Below are positions 56,304 through 64,000 of a stretch of DNA of 64,000 nucleotides, piece by piece; within the stretch, counting starts at the first letter, position 1; each line of letters begins with the position of its first letter. The notes below the pieces were generated by a model. The model was not told the DNA's origin. It did not search any database and was given only the letters and a program-made list of their open reading frames with translations. Source of the stretch: Algoriphagus hitonicola (GTDB taxonomy: Bacteria; Bacteroidota; Bacteroidia; Cytophagales; Cyclobacteriaceae). A program made the translations under genes and the position numbers. The stretch spans positions 248,001-312,000 of the forward strand of contig NZ_FOPC01000001.1 of the NCBI RefSeq assembly GCF_900113375.1, given 5' to 3'.

Positions 56304-57665
56304 ATGAGAAAATTAAAATACGTGATTTTAGGAGTTGCTTTAGGAATATTTTCCTGTCAGTCAACCCCTGAAAAAGAAAATCAAATTACGGAAACGGAAG
56401 AAACGCCAAGTGAAGATCGGGTTTCAATTGCAGAAATAGAGGTAGGAATTAAGTCTTTTATCGATCAAAAAACAGTCGAAAATGGAGGTTATTTTCCCGT
56501 TAAAGATGAGAATCACGACCTTCGCATGAAGCTGGTCCGCGTACATACCGAATACCTTTCTAACTTGGGGCCTCAGTCTCATTTTGCCTGTGTGGATTTG
56601 GTAGATGAAAGTGGCGATGTCTATGATGTGGATTTTTTTATGGAAGGGACTCCGGGAGATATGGATGTCACCCGCACGTCGGTTCATAAACTGAACGGAA
56701 AACCTTTTTACAGTTGGAAACAAAATAAAGAAGACAAAACCTGGTATCGCGTGGCATTAGAAGAATCAAACAATACACTTTTGGGAGTGATCGAAGGGGA
56801 AGATGCCTTTGAATTTTACTATAACGCCTCAGTTCCTCCACTAGACGGACCGGCTAAAATGTGGGTTCCTCTGGCCGAATCAGATGAATTTCAGACCGTC
56901 ACCATCGAATCCATCGAAGTGCCAGGAAAGCAGCAAAATCTCAAAGATCAGATTTATGACAATAATTTATTGTTCATGGAATTAGGTCCGGAGGATAGTG
57001 GAAAAGAGCTAGAAATCGTCTATTCGGTCAAGCGAAAGGAAAAGGGTCCTTATGAAGCATCGGCTCCTGATCCGGCAGTTTATTTAGCCTCCAATATTCT
57101 TATGCCCAAAGGTGGACGGTTTGAAGAGATCGCTAAGGAGGCTTTGGGAGAAAAAATCAACGATAGTCACTTGGTTCAGGCACGTGCACTATACGATTAC
57201 ATTATTGACAATATGCGTTACATGAAATTTGGGGATTTTGGGAAAGGGGATTCTAATTATGCCTGCGATTCGAAGACGGGGAATTGTACCGAGTTTCACA
57301 GCTTCTTTATTTCGCTAGCTCGATCGGTGGGAATCCCAGCCAAATTTTCCATTGGGGCTTCGATTCCTTCAGATCGGAATGATGGTGGAATCGATGGTTA
57401 TCACTGCTGGGCGGAGTTTTATGCTGATGGCAAATGGTGGCCGGTAGACATCTCAGAGGCGAATAAATACACGGCTTTGGCAACGTATTATTTTGGAAGA
57501 CATCCTGCCAATCGGATCGAATTAAGTAGAGGCAGAGATTTGCAAGTCAGCCCGGGACCTGCCTCAGGACCGATTAATTTTATCGCTTATCCGTATTTGG
57601 AGATCGATGGGGAAGAAGTAAAAGTAAATTCCCGGTTTTCATTTATGAGAAAAGTGAATAGTTAA
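56304..57665 (+). CDS. Transglutaminase-like lipoprotein
   Basis: A 453-residue lipoprotein with lipobox FSCQ (Cys18). The C-terminal transglutaminase-core domain has the catalytic triad Cys328 (GNCTEFHS), His367 (GYHCWAEFY) and Asp382 (WPVDISEA). In this superfamily most bacterial members are cysteine proteases or amidases rather than cross-linkers. The N-terminal 250 residues are beta-rich with no known family. A strong terminator follows. Confidence 0.88.
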   Translation: MRKLKYVILGVALGIFSCQSTPEKENQITETEETPSEDRVSIAEIEVGIKSFIDQKTVENGGYFPVKDENHDLRMKLVRVHTEYLSNLGPQSHFACVDLVDESGDVYDVDFFMEGTPGDMDVTRTSVHKLNGKPFYSWKQNKEDKTWYRVALEESNNTLLGVIEGEDAFEFYYNASVPPLDGPAKMWVPLAESDEFQTVTIESIEVPGKQQNLKDQIYDNNLLFMELGPEDSGKELEIVYSVKRKEKGPYEASAPDPAVYLASNILMPKGGRFEEIAKEALGEKINDSHLVQARALYDYIIDNMRYMKFGDFGKGDSNYACDSKTGNCTEFHSFFISLARSVGIPAKFSIGASIPSDRNDGGIDGYHCWAEFYADGKWWPVDISEANKYTALATYYFGRHPANRIELSRGRDLQVSPGPASGPINFIAYPYLEIDGEEVKVNSRFSFMRKVNS

Positions 57666-57691
57666 ATGACCCTGCTTAAAATAGATTTAAG

Positions 57692-57731
57692 AAAACAAAA
57701 GAGGCCGCAAATTTTGCGGCCTCTTTTGTTT
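57692..57731. terminator. Bidirectional intrinsic terminator
   Basis: AAACAAAAGAGGCCGCAAA is followed by its exact complement through TTTTGCGGCCTCTTTTGTTT, a near-perfect long stem with flanking A and T runs. It serves the transglutaminase-like gene on the plus strand and the small lipoprotein gene on the minus strand, whose stop codon lies at its edge. Confidence 0.9.
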
Positions 57732-57951
57732 AATTGTCTGGGTGCTCCCCGCCTTCTGCAGGGTGTTCGGTAGAATCACCTTCAGCAGGATGCTCCCCGC
57801 CTTCTTCAGGGTGCTCAGAAGATTCTTCAGCCGGTTGCTCAGTAGCTTCCTCAGTCGAATCCGCTTTTTTTCCTCCACAAGAGGAGAGTCCAGTGCCTAA
57901 AATGAAACCTGCCAAAGCAAGCATCATGAAGATTGTTTTTAGTTTTTTCAT
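57730..57951 (-). CDS. Small lipoprotein with His/Glu repeats
   Basis: A 73-residue precursor with lipobox LSSC (Cys25). The mature part of 48 residues is almost only Glu, His, Pro, Gly, Ser, Ala and Thr, with the repeated units EHPEEGG, EHPAEGD, EHPAEGG and EHPDN. Such acidic His-spaced repeats could bind divalent metals or form a disordered surface brush. Function unknown. Confidence 0.75.
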   Translation of the reverse strand: MKKLKTIFMMLALAGFILGTGLSSCGGKKADSTEEATEQPAEESSEHPEEGGEHPAEGDSTEHPAEGGEHPDN

Positions 57952-58020
57952 GGTTGATGGTATTTTAAATTATCGCTGTAAAGATAGGAGATGTTTTACT
58001 CAATCAAAACAAGTGAAAAT

Positions 58021-59253
58021 TCAATTGATTTGAATTGATTTATTCGATTTTAAGTTTTTTGGCATTCGGAACTGAATAATGCCCGCCGAAAGGACAGTCA
58101 ATACCCCGATTAGCAAGATCGCTGAGGTGATCCCAAATGAATCCGCTACGATTCCGGAAAGGATTGCGCCTACTGCATAACCCAAATCTCTCCATAGCCG
58201 GAAAGTTCCGATACTTTCGGCCCGCTGCATGGGATTTGTTGCATCCGCAATAGCCGCCATAAAGGTAGGATAAACTAGCGCAGTGCCAAGGCCAAGCACC
58301 GCAGAGATGGCAATAAACCCGAAGTTACTCGATTGAGAAGGAATCAGTAAAATTGCAAGTCCTTGTGCCAACATCCCGAAGAATAGCATCTTCTTTTTGG
58401 AATAGAGATCGGCCATTTTCCCCGTAAATAATTGACCCAATCCCCATACTGCAGGGTAGATCGCTGTAATGATTCCCACCATTTCCAGGTCGACTTTTTT
58501 ACTCATCAAAAGTATAGGCAGCAATCCCCAAATCATCCCGTCGTTGAGGTTATTGATCAATCCCGCCTGGGTAATCGAACTCAGGGTTTTATTAAGAAAA
58601 GTTGTCTGCATAAAAACACCTTTCAATTCGGGCTGACTGGTGTTTTCTCGTTCTTTTTGTACAAATTTTCTCGTGTCTTTGACCCAAAAGATGGAAAGGA
58701 TTAAACCGATCACTGCGATCCCCATTCCCATCAAAAATGGATAAGGTCGAATGCCGTATTGACTGGCTAGGTAAGCCGTGAAAAATGCGATTAATCCTAC
58801 CGCCAAATAACCTGCAAATTCATTCAATCCCATTGCTAATCCCCGGTTTTTCTCAACCACGAGGTCAATTTTCATCACTACGGTACTACTCCAGGTCAAG
58901 CCTTGACTGATTCCAAGAAGCACATTGGCAAAAATGACCATGTTCCAAGACTGAGTGTACAGCAAGATCAAAGGAATAGGCAACGCGATGATCCATCCAA
59001 TAATCAACAGGTTTTTTCTTCCCCATTGATTGGCCAGTTTACCGGTGAAATAATTGCTGATTGCCTTGCTGATACTAAAAGCCGTGATGAAAGATAGGAC
59101 GGCGGCCGAAGAGGTGATTCCAAATATTTCTTTGGCAAATTCCGGAAAAATAGATCGCTCCAAACCGACCATTGCTCCGACGAAAGCATTGACAATGATC
59201 AGTAGGATAAACTGATTTAGATTTTCGCGAAGGCCGAGTTTTGCCGTGGACAT
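58021..59253 (-). CDS. Major facilitator superfamily transporter
   Basis: A 410-residue inner-membrane protein with 12 hydrophobic segments. The motif GKLANQWGRKNLL between helices 2 and 3 and the second-half copy GKMADLYSKKKML are the MFS signatures. FTAYLASQYGIRPYPF and RLWRDLGYAVGA fit the drug- or metabolite-export type. No substrate can be named. It is a single gene. Confidence 0.88.
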   Translation of the reverse strand: MSTAKLGLRENLNQFILLIIVNAFVGAMVGLERSIFPEFAKEIFGITSSAAVLSFITAFSISKAISNYFTGKLANQWGRKNLLIIGWIIALPIPLILLYTQSWNMVIFANVLLGISQGLTWSSTVVMKIDLVVEKNRGLAMGLNEFAGYLAVGLIAFFTAYLASQYGIRPYPFLMGMGIAVIGLILSIFWVKDTRKFVQKERENTSQPELKGVFMQTTFLNKTLSSITQAGLINNLNDGMIWGLLPILLMSKKVDLEMVGIITAIYPAVWGLGQLFTGKMADLYSKKKMLFFGMLAQGLAILLIPSQSSNFGFIAISAVLGLGTALVYPTFMAAIADATNPMQRAESIGTFRLWRDLGYAVGAILSGIVADSFGITSAILLIGVLTVLSAGIIQFRMPKNLKSNKSIQIN

Positions 59254-59522
59254 GTAACTATTTTTTACAAAGATCCTGTTTGCGAGAAGCCTATCCTTTT
59301 ACAAATGTTAAAAAATGGTTAGTCTGTATTTATTTTTTCAGAAAGAAACCAATTTACAAATGGTCTAATCATTTTCGTTATTTTTGGTCAAAAGCAGATC
59401 AATTTTCATTAAAAATAAACGAAATTAGCTTTTGAGCAGTGAGAGATAAATTTGCACAACGATCTTCACGATTTATTATGTTACAGACCTTAAACTAATT
59501 TAAAAAGATAAGAAGTACACTT

Positions 59523-59744
59523 ATGAGCTTACAATACATCACAGACGAAAGAGGGCAAACGACCGGAGTATTTATACCTATTTCGGAATGGATTAAACTG
59601 AAATCTAAATTCGAAGGTATTGAAGAAGAGGCACAAACTATTCCCAAGTGGCAGAAGGAGATCATTAGGGAGCGAATTAAAAACACCAAACCTGAGGAAT
59701 ATCTTTCTTGGAATGAAATTCGTGATCAACTTAAACTTGGCTAA
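59523..59744 (+). CDS. Antitoxin-like protein of a RelE/ParE-type module
   Basis: A 73-residue protein, MSLQYITDERGQTTGVFIPI followed by SEWIKLKSKFEGIEEE and an amphipathic C-terminal helix. Short proteins of this pattern pair with RelE/ParE toxins in Bacteroidota. Its stop overlaps the toxin start (TAATG at 59742-59746), as expected for translational coupling. Confidence 0.82.
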   Translation: MSLQYITDERGQTTGVFIPISEWIKLKSKFEGIEEEAQTIPKWQKEIIRERIKNTKPEEYLSWNEIRDQLKLG

Positions 59745-60064
59745 TGGATTTTAATTTTGAGCTTAGGTACAACCCACATATTTATTTAGATATTCAAAAG
59801 GCGGTTGATTTCTATACAGAAGAAACCAAAAGTGACCAATTAGGAAGACGGTTTATTCAACATGTGGAAATTACCCTCTCAAAGCTCAATCAAGCAGCAC
59901 TGAACTATCAAGTCCGATTTGATGATGTTCGGATGATACCAGTTCCTTCTTTCCCTTTTTTAGTTCACTACCGTGTTTCTGAGGAAACTAATACGGTTTT
60001 TGTAGAGGCAATTTTTCATGTTCGTGAAAATCCTGAAACGTGGCAGACAAGGTTAAAGAAATAA
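59744..60064 (+). CDS. RelE/ParE-superfamily toxin
   Basis: A 106-residue basic protein with the ParE-like order: YNPHIYLDIQKAVDFYTEET, an LGRRFIQHVE helix, then the strands VRMIPVPSFPFLVHYRV and NTVFVEAIFHVRENPETW. Toxins of this group cleave mRNA on ribosomes or inhibit gyrase; which one cannot be told here. The module looks intact, in contrast to the dead one near 31.7 kb. Confidence 0.87.
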   Translation: MDFNFELRYNPHIYLDIQKAVDFYTEETKSDQLGRRFIQHVEITLSKLNQAALNYQVRFDDVRMIPVPSFPFLVHYRVSEETNTVFVEAIFHVRENPETWQTRLKK

Positions 60065-60123
60065 TATATTTGACACCCTTTTAAAGACAATAGAGGTCAT
60101 TTTTCTAAAATCACTCTAAATTT

Positions 60124-60711
60124 CTAGCCATTTTTCTGCCCTCGGATACGACTCAAACTCACCTGGGTAATTCCTAAATAGGAAGCGATGTGTTTCAATG
60201 GAATGCGTTGGATAAACTCAGGTTTTTCTTCCAAGAGCTTTTGATAGCGTTCCTCGGCAGGGTGAAATTGTATGCTTTCGATTCGATTTAAAGTATTTAC
60301 ATAAGCCAACTCGGTAATCTTGCGAAATAGGCGCTCCAAATCTGGAAAAGTGTCAAAAAGACCAAAAAGTAAGTCGGAGGAAATTCCCACAAATTCGGTT
60401 TGCTCTACCGCCTGAATGGCCTTTTGGCTGGGCTTGCCGGTAAACAGACTTTCGGCACGAATAATCAGATCATTTTCAAAAGCAAAATACTCAGTGATGT
60501 CAATTCCGTCTTTGTAATAATAGATTCTGGCCAGTCCTTTTTTGACAAAATATATGGTTTTGCAGGTAGCCCCGATGGGTTGGAGATCTTGATTTTTGGG
60601 GATGGTGACTAGCGAGCAAATGGATTCGATCGCATTTTTCGCATCCGAATTTAGTGGATGGATTTGATCGAAAAATTCAAAAAGATGATGAAAGGCTGAA
60701 TCGGAACTCAT
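60124..60711 (-). CDS. Crp/Fnr-family transcriptional regulator
   Basis: A 195-residue regulator with a cyclic-nucleotide-binding-type beta-roll (about 15-125: IYFVKKGLARIYYYKDGIDI, then EYFAFENDLII) and a C-terminal helix-turn-helix (IPLKHIASYLGITQVSLSRIR). No Fe-S Cys cluster is seen, so it is not a classic oxygen-sensing FNR. It follows the aminotransferase gene by seven bases and is probably co-transcribed. A Crp/Fnr-type palindrome lies nearby at 62162-62177. Confidence 0.9.
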   Translation of the reverse strand: MSSDSAFHHLFEFFDQIHPLNSDAKNAIESICSLVTIPKNQDLQPIGATCKTIYFVKKGLARIYYYKDGIDITEYFAFENDLIIRAESLFTGKPSQKAIQAVEQTEFVGISSDLLFGLFDTFPDLERLFRKITELAYVNTLNRIESIQFHPAEERYQKLLEEKPEFIQRIPLKHIASYLGITQVSLSRIRGQKNG

Positions 60712-60718
60712 GTTTTTA

Positions 60719-62035
60719 CTAGGATTGGTTTTGAAAGAATTTGGTCAGTCTTTTCATCGCCTCCTTCAAGGTCTCTTGATCGACTCCTGAGATGACCATG
60801 CGGAAAAGTCCCTTTTTTTGATGTCCAAAACCGTTGGCTGGAGTCAACAAAACGCCCGTTTCCTCATAAATTTTTAGCCAAAAATCATGTTGGGCAGAAT
60901 CAGTTTGCTCTAGCAAAAATTGAGATAGGTCCATCCACACAAAAAGACTCCCGTAAGAGACTTGATAGGGAATATGGTTTTCTCGAAGTGACTTGACGAC
61001 GATAAGGTAGGAATCAGTCAGCCGTTTTTGGCTTTTTTGTACAAAATCTTCCATAAAGGCATCATCTTTCAGTACTTCCTGCATAACCCACTGGGTATAG
61101 TTGGAAATGGAATGCCCGAGACCTGCATTTCTGTAGCCGGTGATTAAGGCTTCGTGATAAGAATGAAGCAGTCCGATGCGAAATCCTGAAATCCCCAAAT
61201 CTTTGGAAAATGAATACCAGAGATGAAGCCAGGGACTTTTTCGCTCAGCCATCAATTTCCCAAATGATAAAAATTCAATCGGCTTGGGATAGTCATTGCT
61301 GAGTTCAGGATGGGAAATGTCAATTTGAGAAAGTCCATAGATTTCATTGACGATGAGATGAACTTCATTTTGCTCGCACCAGTCTGCAAGCCGTTCCAAT
61401 TGAGTGTAGCTGTAAATCATGCCGGTAGGATTGTCCGGACTGGTGAGAATCAGCATGCGGAAAATACTTCCATTCGCCTCGATTTCATCTTTGGCTTTTT
61501 GTAGCAGATCAGTATTGATGGAAACACCAGACTTGAGCTCGGCCAACTCCTGATGAGTTTGCAAATCATAGCGTTTCAATCCTGGCAAAGCGCCCAAATC
61601 ACCTGAATAAACCGGATAGGCTGGGGCAGGAATAACTGCCGTGTCTCCGGGATTTCCAAGTAAAAATGCAGTCATCTCGATCACGGAAGTGGCACCACCG
61701 GAGAAAGCCAGCGTTTCGGCAGGCATAGGAGATTTAGTCAAAAATTTAGATAAAAACGAAGCGGTAGCTTCTCGGAAACTCGGTGCGCCTGCTGGATCCG
61801 TATAGCTCGCAACCCATTCAGGGATATCATTTTCTCGGGTTACTTGTTGAATTCGATCTCTGAGCATCTCCCAGCAGAGGTGATTTTCTGCCACATTCAT
61901 AGAGATTTTTCCAGATGGATTTTCGGTGGGGTGAAAGCGGTTTTCTTCAGCTTCGTAGTACAATTCCAAATCAATCCGCATCGGATTTTGGGATGCCGAT
62001 TGACCGATTTTTGAGAGCGTCTGTTTTTCAATCAT
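60719..62035 (-). CDS. PLP-dependent class I aminotransferase resembling ACC synthase
   Basis: A 438-residue PLP enzyme. ACC-synthase-like text is clear: ENRFHPTENPSGKISMNVAE with Glu50 at the ACC-synthase-specific Glu position, Tyr78 (ASYTDPAG), NPTG at 202-205 and the PLP Lys278 in SFSKDLGISGFRIG. The Asp that contacts the pyridine nitrogen of PLP in nearly all fold-type I aminotransferases (DEIY motif) is Asn230 here (IVNEIYGLS). Either the enzyme works with altered chemistry or it has lost normal transaminase activity. True ACC formation is not shown. The gene pairs with the downstream Crp/Fnr regulator. Confidence 0.85.
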   Translation of the reverse strand: MIEKQTLSKIGQSASQNPMRIDLELYYEAEENRFHPTENPSGKISMNVAENHLCWEMLRDRIQQVTRENDIPEWVASYTDPAGAPSFREATASFLSKFLTKSPMPAETLAFSGGATSVIEMTAFLLGNPGDTAVIPAPAYPVYSGDLGALPGLKRYDLQTHQELAELKSGVSINTDLLQKAKDEIEANGSIFRMLILTSPDNPTGMIYSYTQLERLADWCEQNEVHLIVNEIYGLSQIDISHPELSNDYPKPIEFLSFGKLMAERKSPWLHLWYSFSKDLGISGFRIGLLHSYHEALITGYRNAGLGHSISNYTQWVMQEVLKDDAFMEDFVQKSQKRLTDSYLIVVKSLRENHIPYQVSYGSLFVWMDLSQFLLEQTDSAQHDFWLKIYEETGVLLTPANGFGHQKKGLFRMVISGVDQETLKEAMKRLTKFFQNQS

Positions 62036-62161
62036 AGGCTCAATCTAAGATTATGCTGACAATTTTTCTAAAAAAAGCAGCCGGAATATTTACGGTGATT
62101 TCTGAACTATCTCACTGCTAATCAAAAATATAATCATAGATAAAATCTATTGATTTGAAAT

Positions 62162-62177
62162 AGTGATCGTGATCACA
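62162..62177. promoter_or_regulatory. Crp/Fnr-type operator upstream of the cytochrome c peroxidase gene
   Basis: AGTGATCGTGATCACA fits the CRP consensus TGTGA-N6-TCACA in all but the first base and contains a perfect TGAT-N4-ATCA core as in FNR sites. It ends 46 bases before the peroxidase start and 127 bases before the start of the divergent aminotransferase/regulator operon, so it could serve either direction. Confidence 0.7.
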
Positions 62178-62223
62178 ATCGGTTCAATTTTTAGGGTTCA
62201 CATTTGTATAAAATTTGACTACT

Positions 62224-63270
62224 ATGAATCGCATCATACTACCTCTGCTTATCCTTGGCGCATTATTTTCCTGTGCTGAACCGTCGTCTTTGGATAAACC
62301 TTTGATTTATGATCAAGAGGACCCCAATCGGCCCGAATTGATGAAAAAAGCGCAGGATGTTTTCCAATCGGTTACTCCAAGAGAATATACTCCCAATCCC
62401 TATGAAAAAGTTCAACTGGGGAAAATGCTTTATTTCGACAATAGGCTTTCTAAGGATGGGAATATTTCCTGTAATTCCTGTCATAATCTAGAAACATTCG
62501 GGGTAGATAATCTCCCCACTTCGCCTGGGGACACGCATGAGTTGGGAGGAAGAAACTCACCAACCACACTATACGCCTATATGCATAGACAGCAGTTTTG
62601 GGATGGTCGGGCCAAAGACGTGGAAGAACAGGCCGGAATGCCGATTCTTAATCCTGTGGAGCATAATATTCCCTCAGAGGAGTTTCTGGTCGCACGCTTA
62701 AAATCAATCCCAGAGTATGTGGAGAAATTTGCCAAAGTATATGGAGAGCAAACTCATGAAACGCTGACTTTTGATCATATCGGGGATGCGATTGGGGCCT
62801 TTGAGCGGCGGTTGAATCCAAGAAGCCGATTTGATGAATATTTGGATGGCAATGATGAGATGCTTACCGCTTTGGAAAAAGAGGGGCTCACCATCTTTAT
62901 GGACGAAGGTTGTACCACCTGTCACAGCGGTGTGGCCTTGGGAGGAAGTATGATCCAGAAATTCGGAGTGTATCAAGATTACTGGGAGCTCACAGGAAGT
63001 GAAACCATCGACAATGGACTTTATGACATCACCAAAAATGAGTCCGATCGATACCTATTTAAATCTCCAAGTTTGCGGAATATCGAAAAGACCTATCCCT
63101 ATTTTCATGATGGAAGTGTGGATAGTCTCTCAACCGCAGTACAGATCATGGCACAAACTCAGCTGGGTAAGGAGCTCGAAGAAGAAAAAGTGGAGAAAAT
63201 TGTTGCCTTCTTAAAATCACTGACTGCTACACCCGATGCTGAATTAATCGCGGTGAAAAATAGGGAATAA
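62224..63270 (+). CDS. Di-haem cytochrome c peroxidase, lipoprotein
   Basis: A 348-residue lipoprotein (lipobox LFSC) of the CcpA/MauG family; a TTG three codons upstream is a less likely start. Two haem motifs are present: Cys83-Asn-Ser-Cys-His87 and Cys230-Thr-Thr-Cys-His234. Other marks are LGKMLYFDNRLSKDGNISC, GRNSPTTLYA, FWDGRAKDVEEQAGMPI and the C-terminal LRNIEKTYPYFHDGSV. It reduces hydrogen peroxide with electrons from cytochrome c. It is probably controlled by the operator at 62162-62177. Confidence 0.93.
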   Translation: MNRIILPLLILGALFSCAEPSSLDKPLIYDQEDPNRPELMKKAQDVFQSVTPREYTPNPYEKVQLGKMLYFDNRLSKDGNISCNSCHNLETFGVDNLPTSPGDTHELGGRNSPTTLYAYMHRQQFWDGRAKDVEEQAGMPILNPVEHNIPSEEFLVARLKSIPEYVEKFAKVYGEQTHETLTFDHIGDAIGAFERRLNPRSRFDEYLDGNDEMLTALEKEGLTIFMDEGCTTCHSGVALGGSMIQKFGVYQDYWELTGSETIDNGLYDITKNESDRYLFKSPSLRNIEKTYPYFHDGSVDSLSTAVQIMAQTQLGKELEEEKVEKIVAFLKSLTATPDAELIAVKNRE

Positions 63271-63392
63271 GATCTCAGCATATAAATAAGCTGAAACGAA
63301 ATCTGGTTTTAATTTCAAAATTTTGGCTTTAAAAAGTCAAGGAACCCAAAATTGAAGTATATCTTAAGCAAATAAACTATTACGTTGATTGT

Positions 63393-64000
63393 ATGAGATC
63401 TATTACTTTCTATTTCCGGGTTTTTTGGCTTTTTCTTTTGCTCACTTCTTGGAATGTCTCTCAGGCCCAATCCATCAAATGGCATGACTCCGAAGACGCC
63501 TATTTTCAAATTCAATCCAATCAGATTGTCCGGCTAGAACTACCCGATCAGCGGTCCCAGATATTGGTGAGTGCGGAGGATTTGAGAACCGAGGCCAATC
63601 AGACGCTGAGTATTCGGGATTTTACTTTTTCAGACGACGGAAAAAAGCTCCTGATTTATACCAATACTAAGCGGGTTTGGCGACTCGAAACGCAAGGTGA
63701 TTATTGGGTGCTGGATTTGCAAAGTAAAAAGCTTCAGCAAGTAGGAAAAGACTTGAAAGCATCCTCTCTTCGCTTTGCCAAGTTTTCTCCCGATGCCAGT
63801 CAAGTGGCTTTTGTGAGCGAATACAATCTCTATGTGGAGGATTTGGAAAGCAGTAAAACAACCCAATTGACCTTTGACGGAAACCGAAAGCTGATCAACG
63901 GTACCTTCGATTGGGCCTATGAGGAGGAATTTGCTTCGCGCGATGGTTTTCAATGGAGCCCGGATGGGAAGCGGATTGCATTTTGGCAATTGGATGCCAA
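63393..64000 (+). CDS. Dipeptidyl peptidase IV (S9), 5' part only
   Basis: An open frame from the ATG at 63393 runs off the window end after about 202 codons. It starts with a signal peptide (MRSITFYFRVFWLFLLLTSW to SQAQ). The visible part is the N-terminal propeller of DPP IV, with NGTFDWAYEEEFASRDGFQW that holds the double-Glu motif for the substrate N terminus, and SPDGKRIAFWQLD. The catalytic S9 domain lies outside. The frame on the opposite strand in this area is a shadow. Confidence 0.9.
   Translation, partial: MRSITFYFRVFWLFLLLTSWNVSQAQSIKWHDSEDAYFQIQSNQIVRLELPDQRSQILVSAEDLRTEANQTLSIRDFTFSDDGKKLLIYTNTKRVWRLETQGDYWVLDLQSKKLQQVGKDLKASSLRFAKFSPDASQVAFVSEYNLYVEDLESSKTTQLTFDGNRKLINGTFDWAYEEEFASRDGFQWSPDGKRIAFWQLDA

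Noticed and set aside
60124..60711. An oxygen-sensing FNR orthologue
   Set aside because: It lacks the N-terminal Cys cluster needed for an Fe-S centre.

Overview
The window reads as chromosomal DNA from a member of the Bacteroidota, most likely of the order Cytophagales and close to Cyclobacteriaceae (an Algoriphagus-like organism; inferred from protein flavour, not from a search). The pointers are a SusC/SusD pair, a Por-type (T9SS) C-terminal sorting domain, many lipoproteins, DUF4221 lipoproteins, LytTR/histidine-kinase regulation, moderate G+C, weak Shine-Dalgarno sites and many ATGA gene overlaps. I see no rRNA, tRNA, CRISPR array, prophage or intact insertion sequence.

Left part (1-16.5 kb): an OmpA-type protein with the TPR / propeller / carboxypeptidase-regulatory / OmpA order; a SusC-SusD-lipoprotein uptake operon ending in a strong terminator; a large secreted subtilase with a T9SS tail plus an overlapping secreted partner; a PTPS/QueD-like enzyme; a frameshifted four-helix-bundle (S23-like) gene flanked by inverted repeats that end against a TTG-initiated lpxB; and a class-C-type serine hydrolase.

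Middle part (16.5-31 kb), mostly minus strand: a GH9 glycosidase, a DHA2 exporter, DUF2200, a TPR lipoprotein, and a tight catabolic operon (2-hydroxyacid dehydrogenase, VOC protein, mandelate-racemase-type enzyme, sugar epimerase), with an SDR epimerase and a yeast-type cytosine deaminase nearby. Then come a DUF4221 lipoprotein, an outer-membrane porin and a secreted protein of unknown role.

Accessory region (31-35 kb): the A+T-richest genes of the window. It holds a decayed Phd/PIN toxin-antitoxin module and a four-gene operon that encodes a small secreted six-cysteine peptide, a DUF4221 lipoprotein, a thioredoxin-like lipoprotein with a CTSC motif and a second probable propeller lipoprotein. 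This operon is the best candidate for an undescribed system.

Right part (35-64 kb): a sortilin-like (VPS10) propeller protein, a Trp/Tyr-rich protein with a basic repeat tail, and an operon of two Gfo/Idh/MocA oxidoreductases, a two-helix membrane protein and a PqaA-like protein. Opposite it lie an inverting GH97 alpha-glucosidase and a GH33 sialidase. A TPR histidine kinase/LytTR pair is followed directly by two tandem sulfatases. The end carries a transglutaminase-like lipoprotein, a His/Glu-repeat lipoprotein, an MFS transporter, an intact RelE/ParE-type toxin-antitoxin pair, an ACC-synthase-like aminotransferase (with an unusual Asn at the PLP-binding Asp position) co-transcribed with a Crp/Fnr regulator, a di-haem cytochrome c peroxidase behind a Crp/Fnr-type palindrome, and the 5' part of a dipeptidyl peptidase IV gene. 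Overall the content fits a glycan- and protein-degrading aerobic heterotroph.
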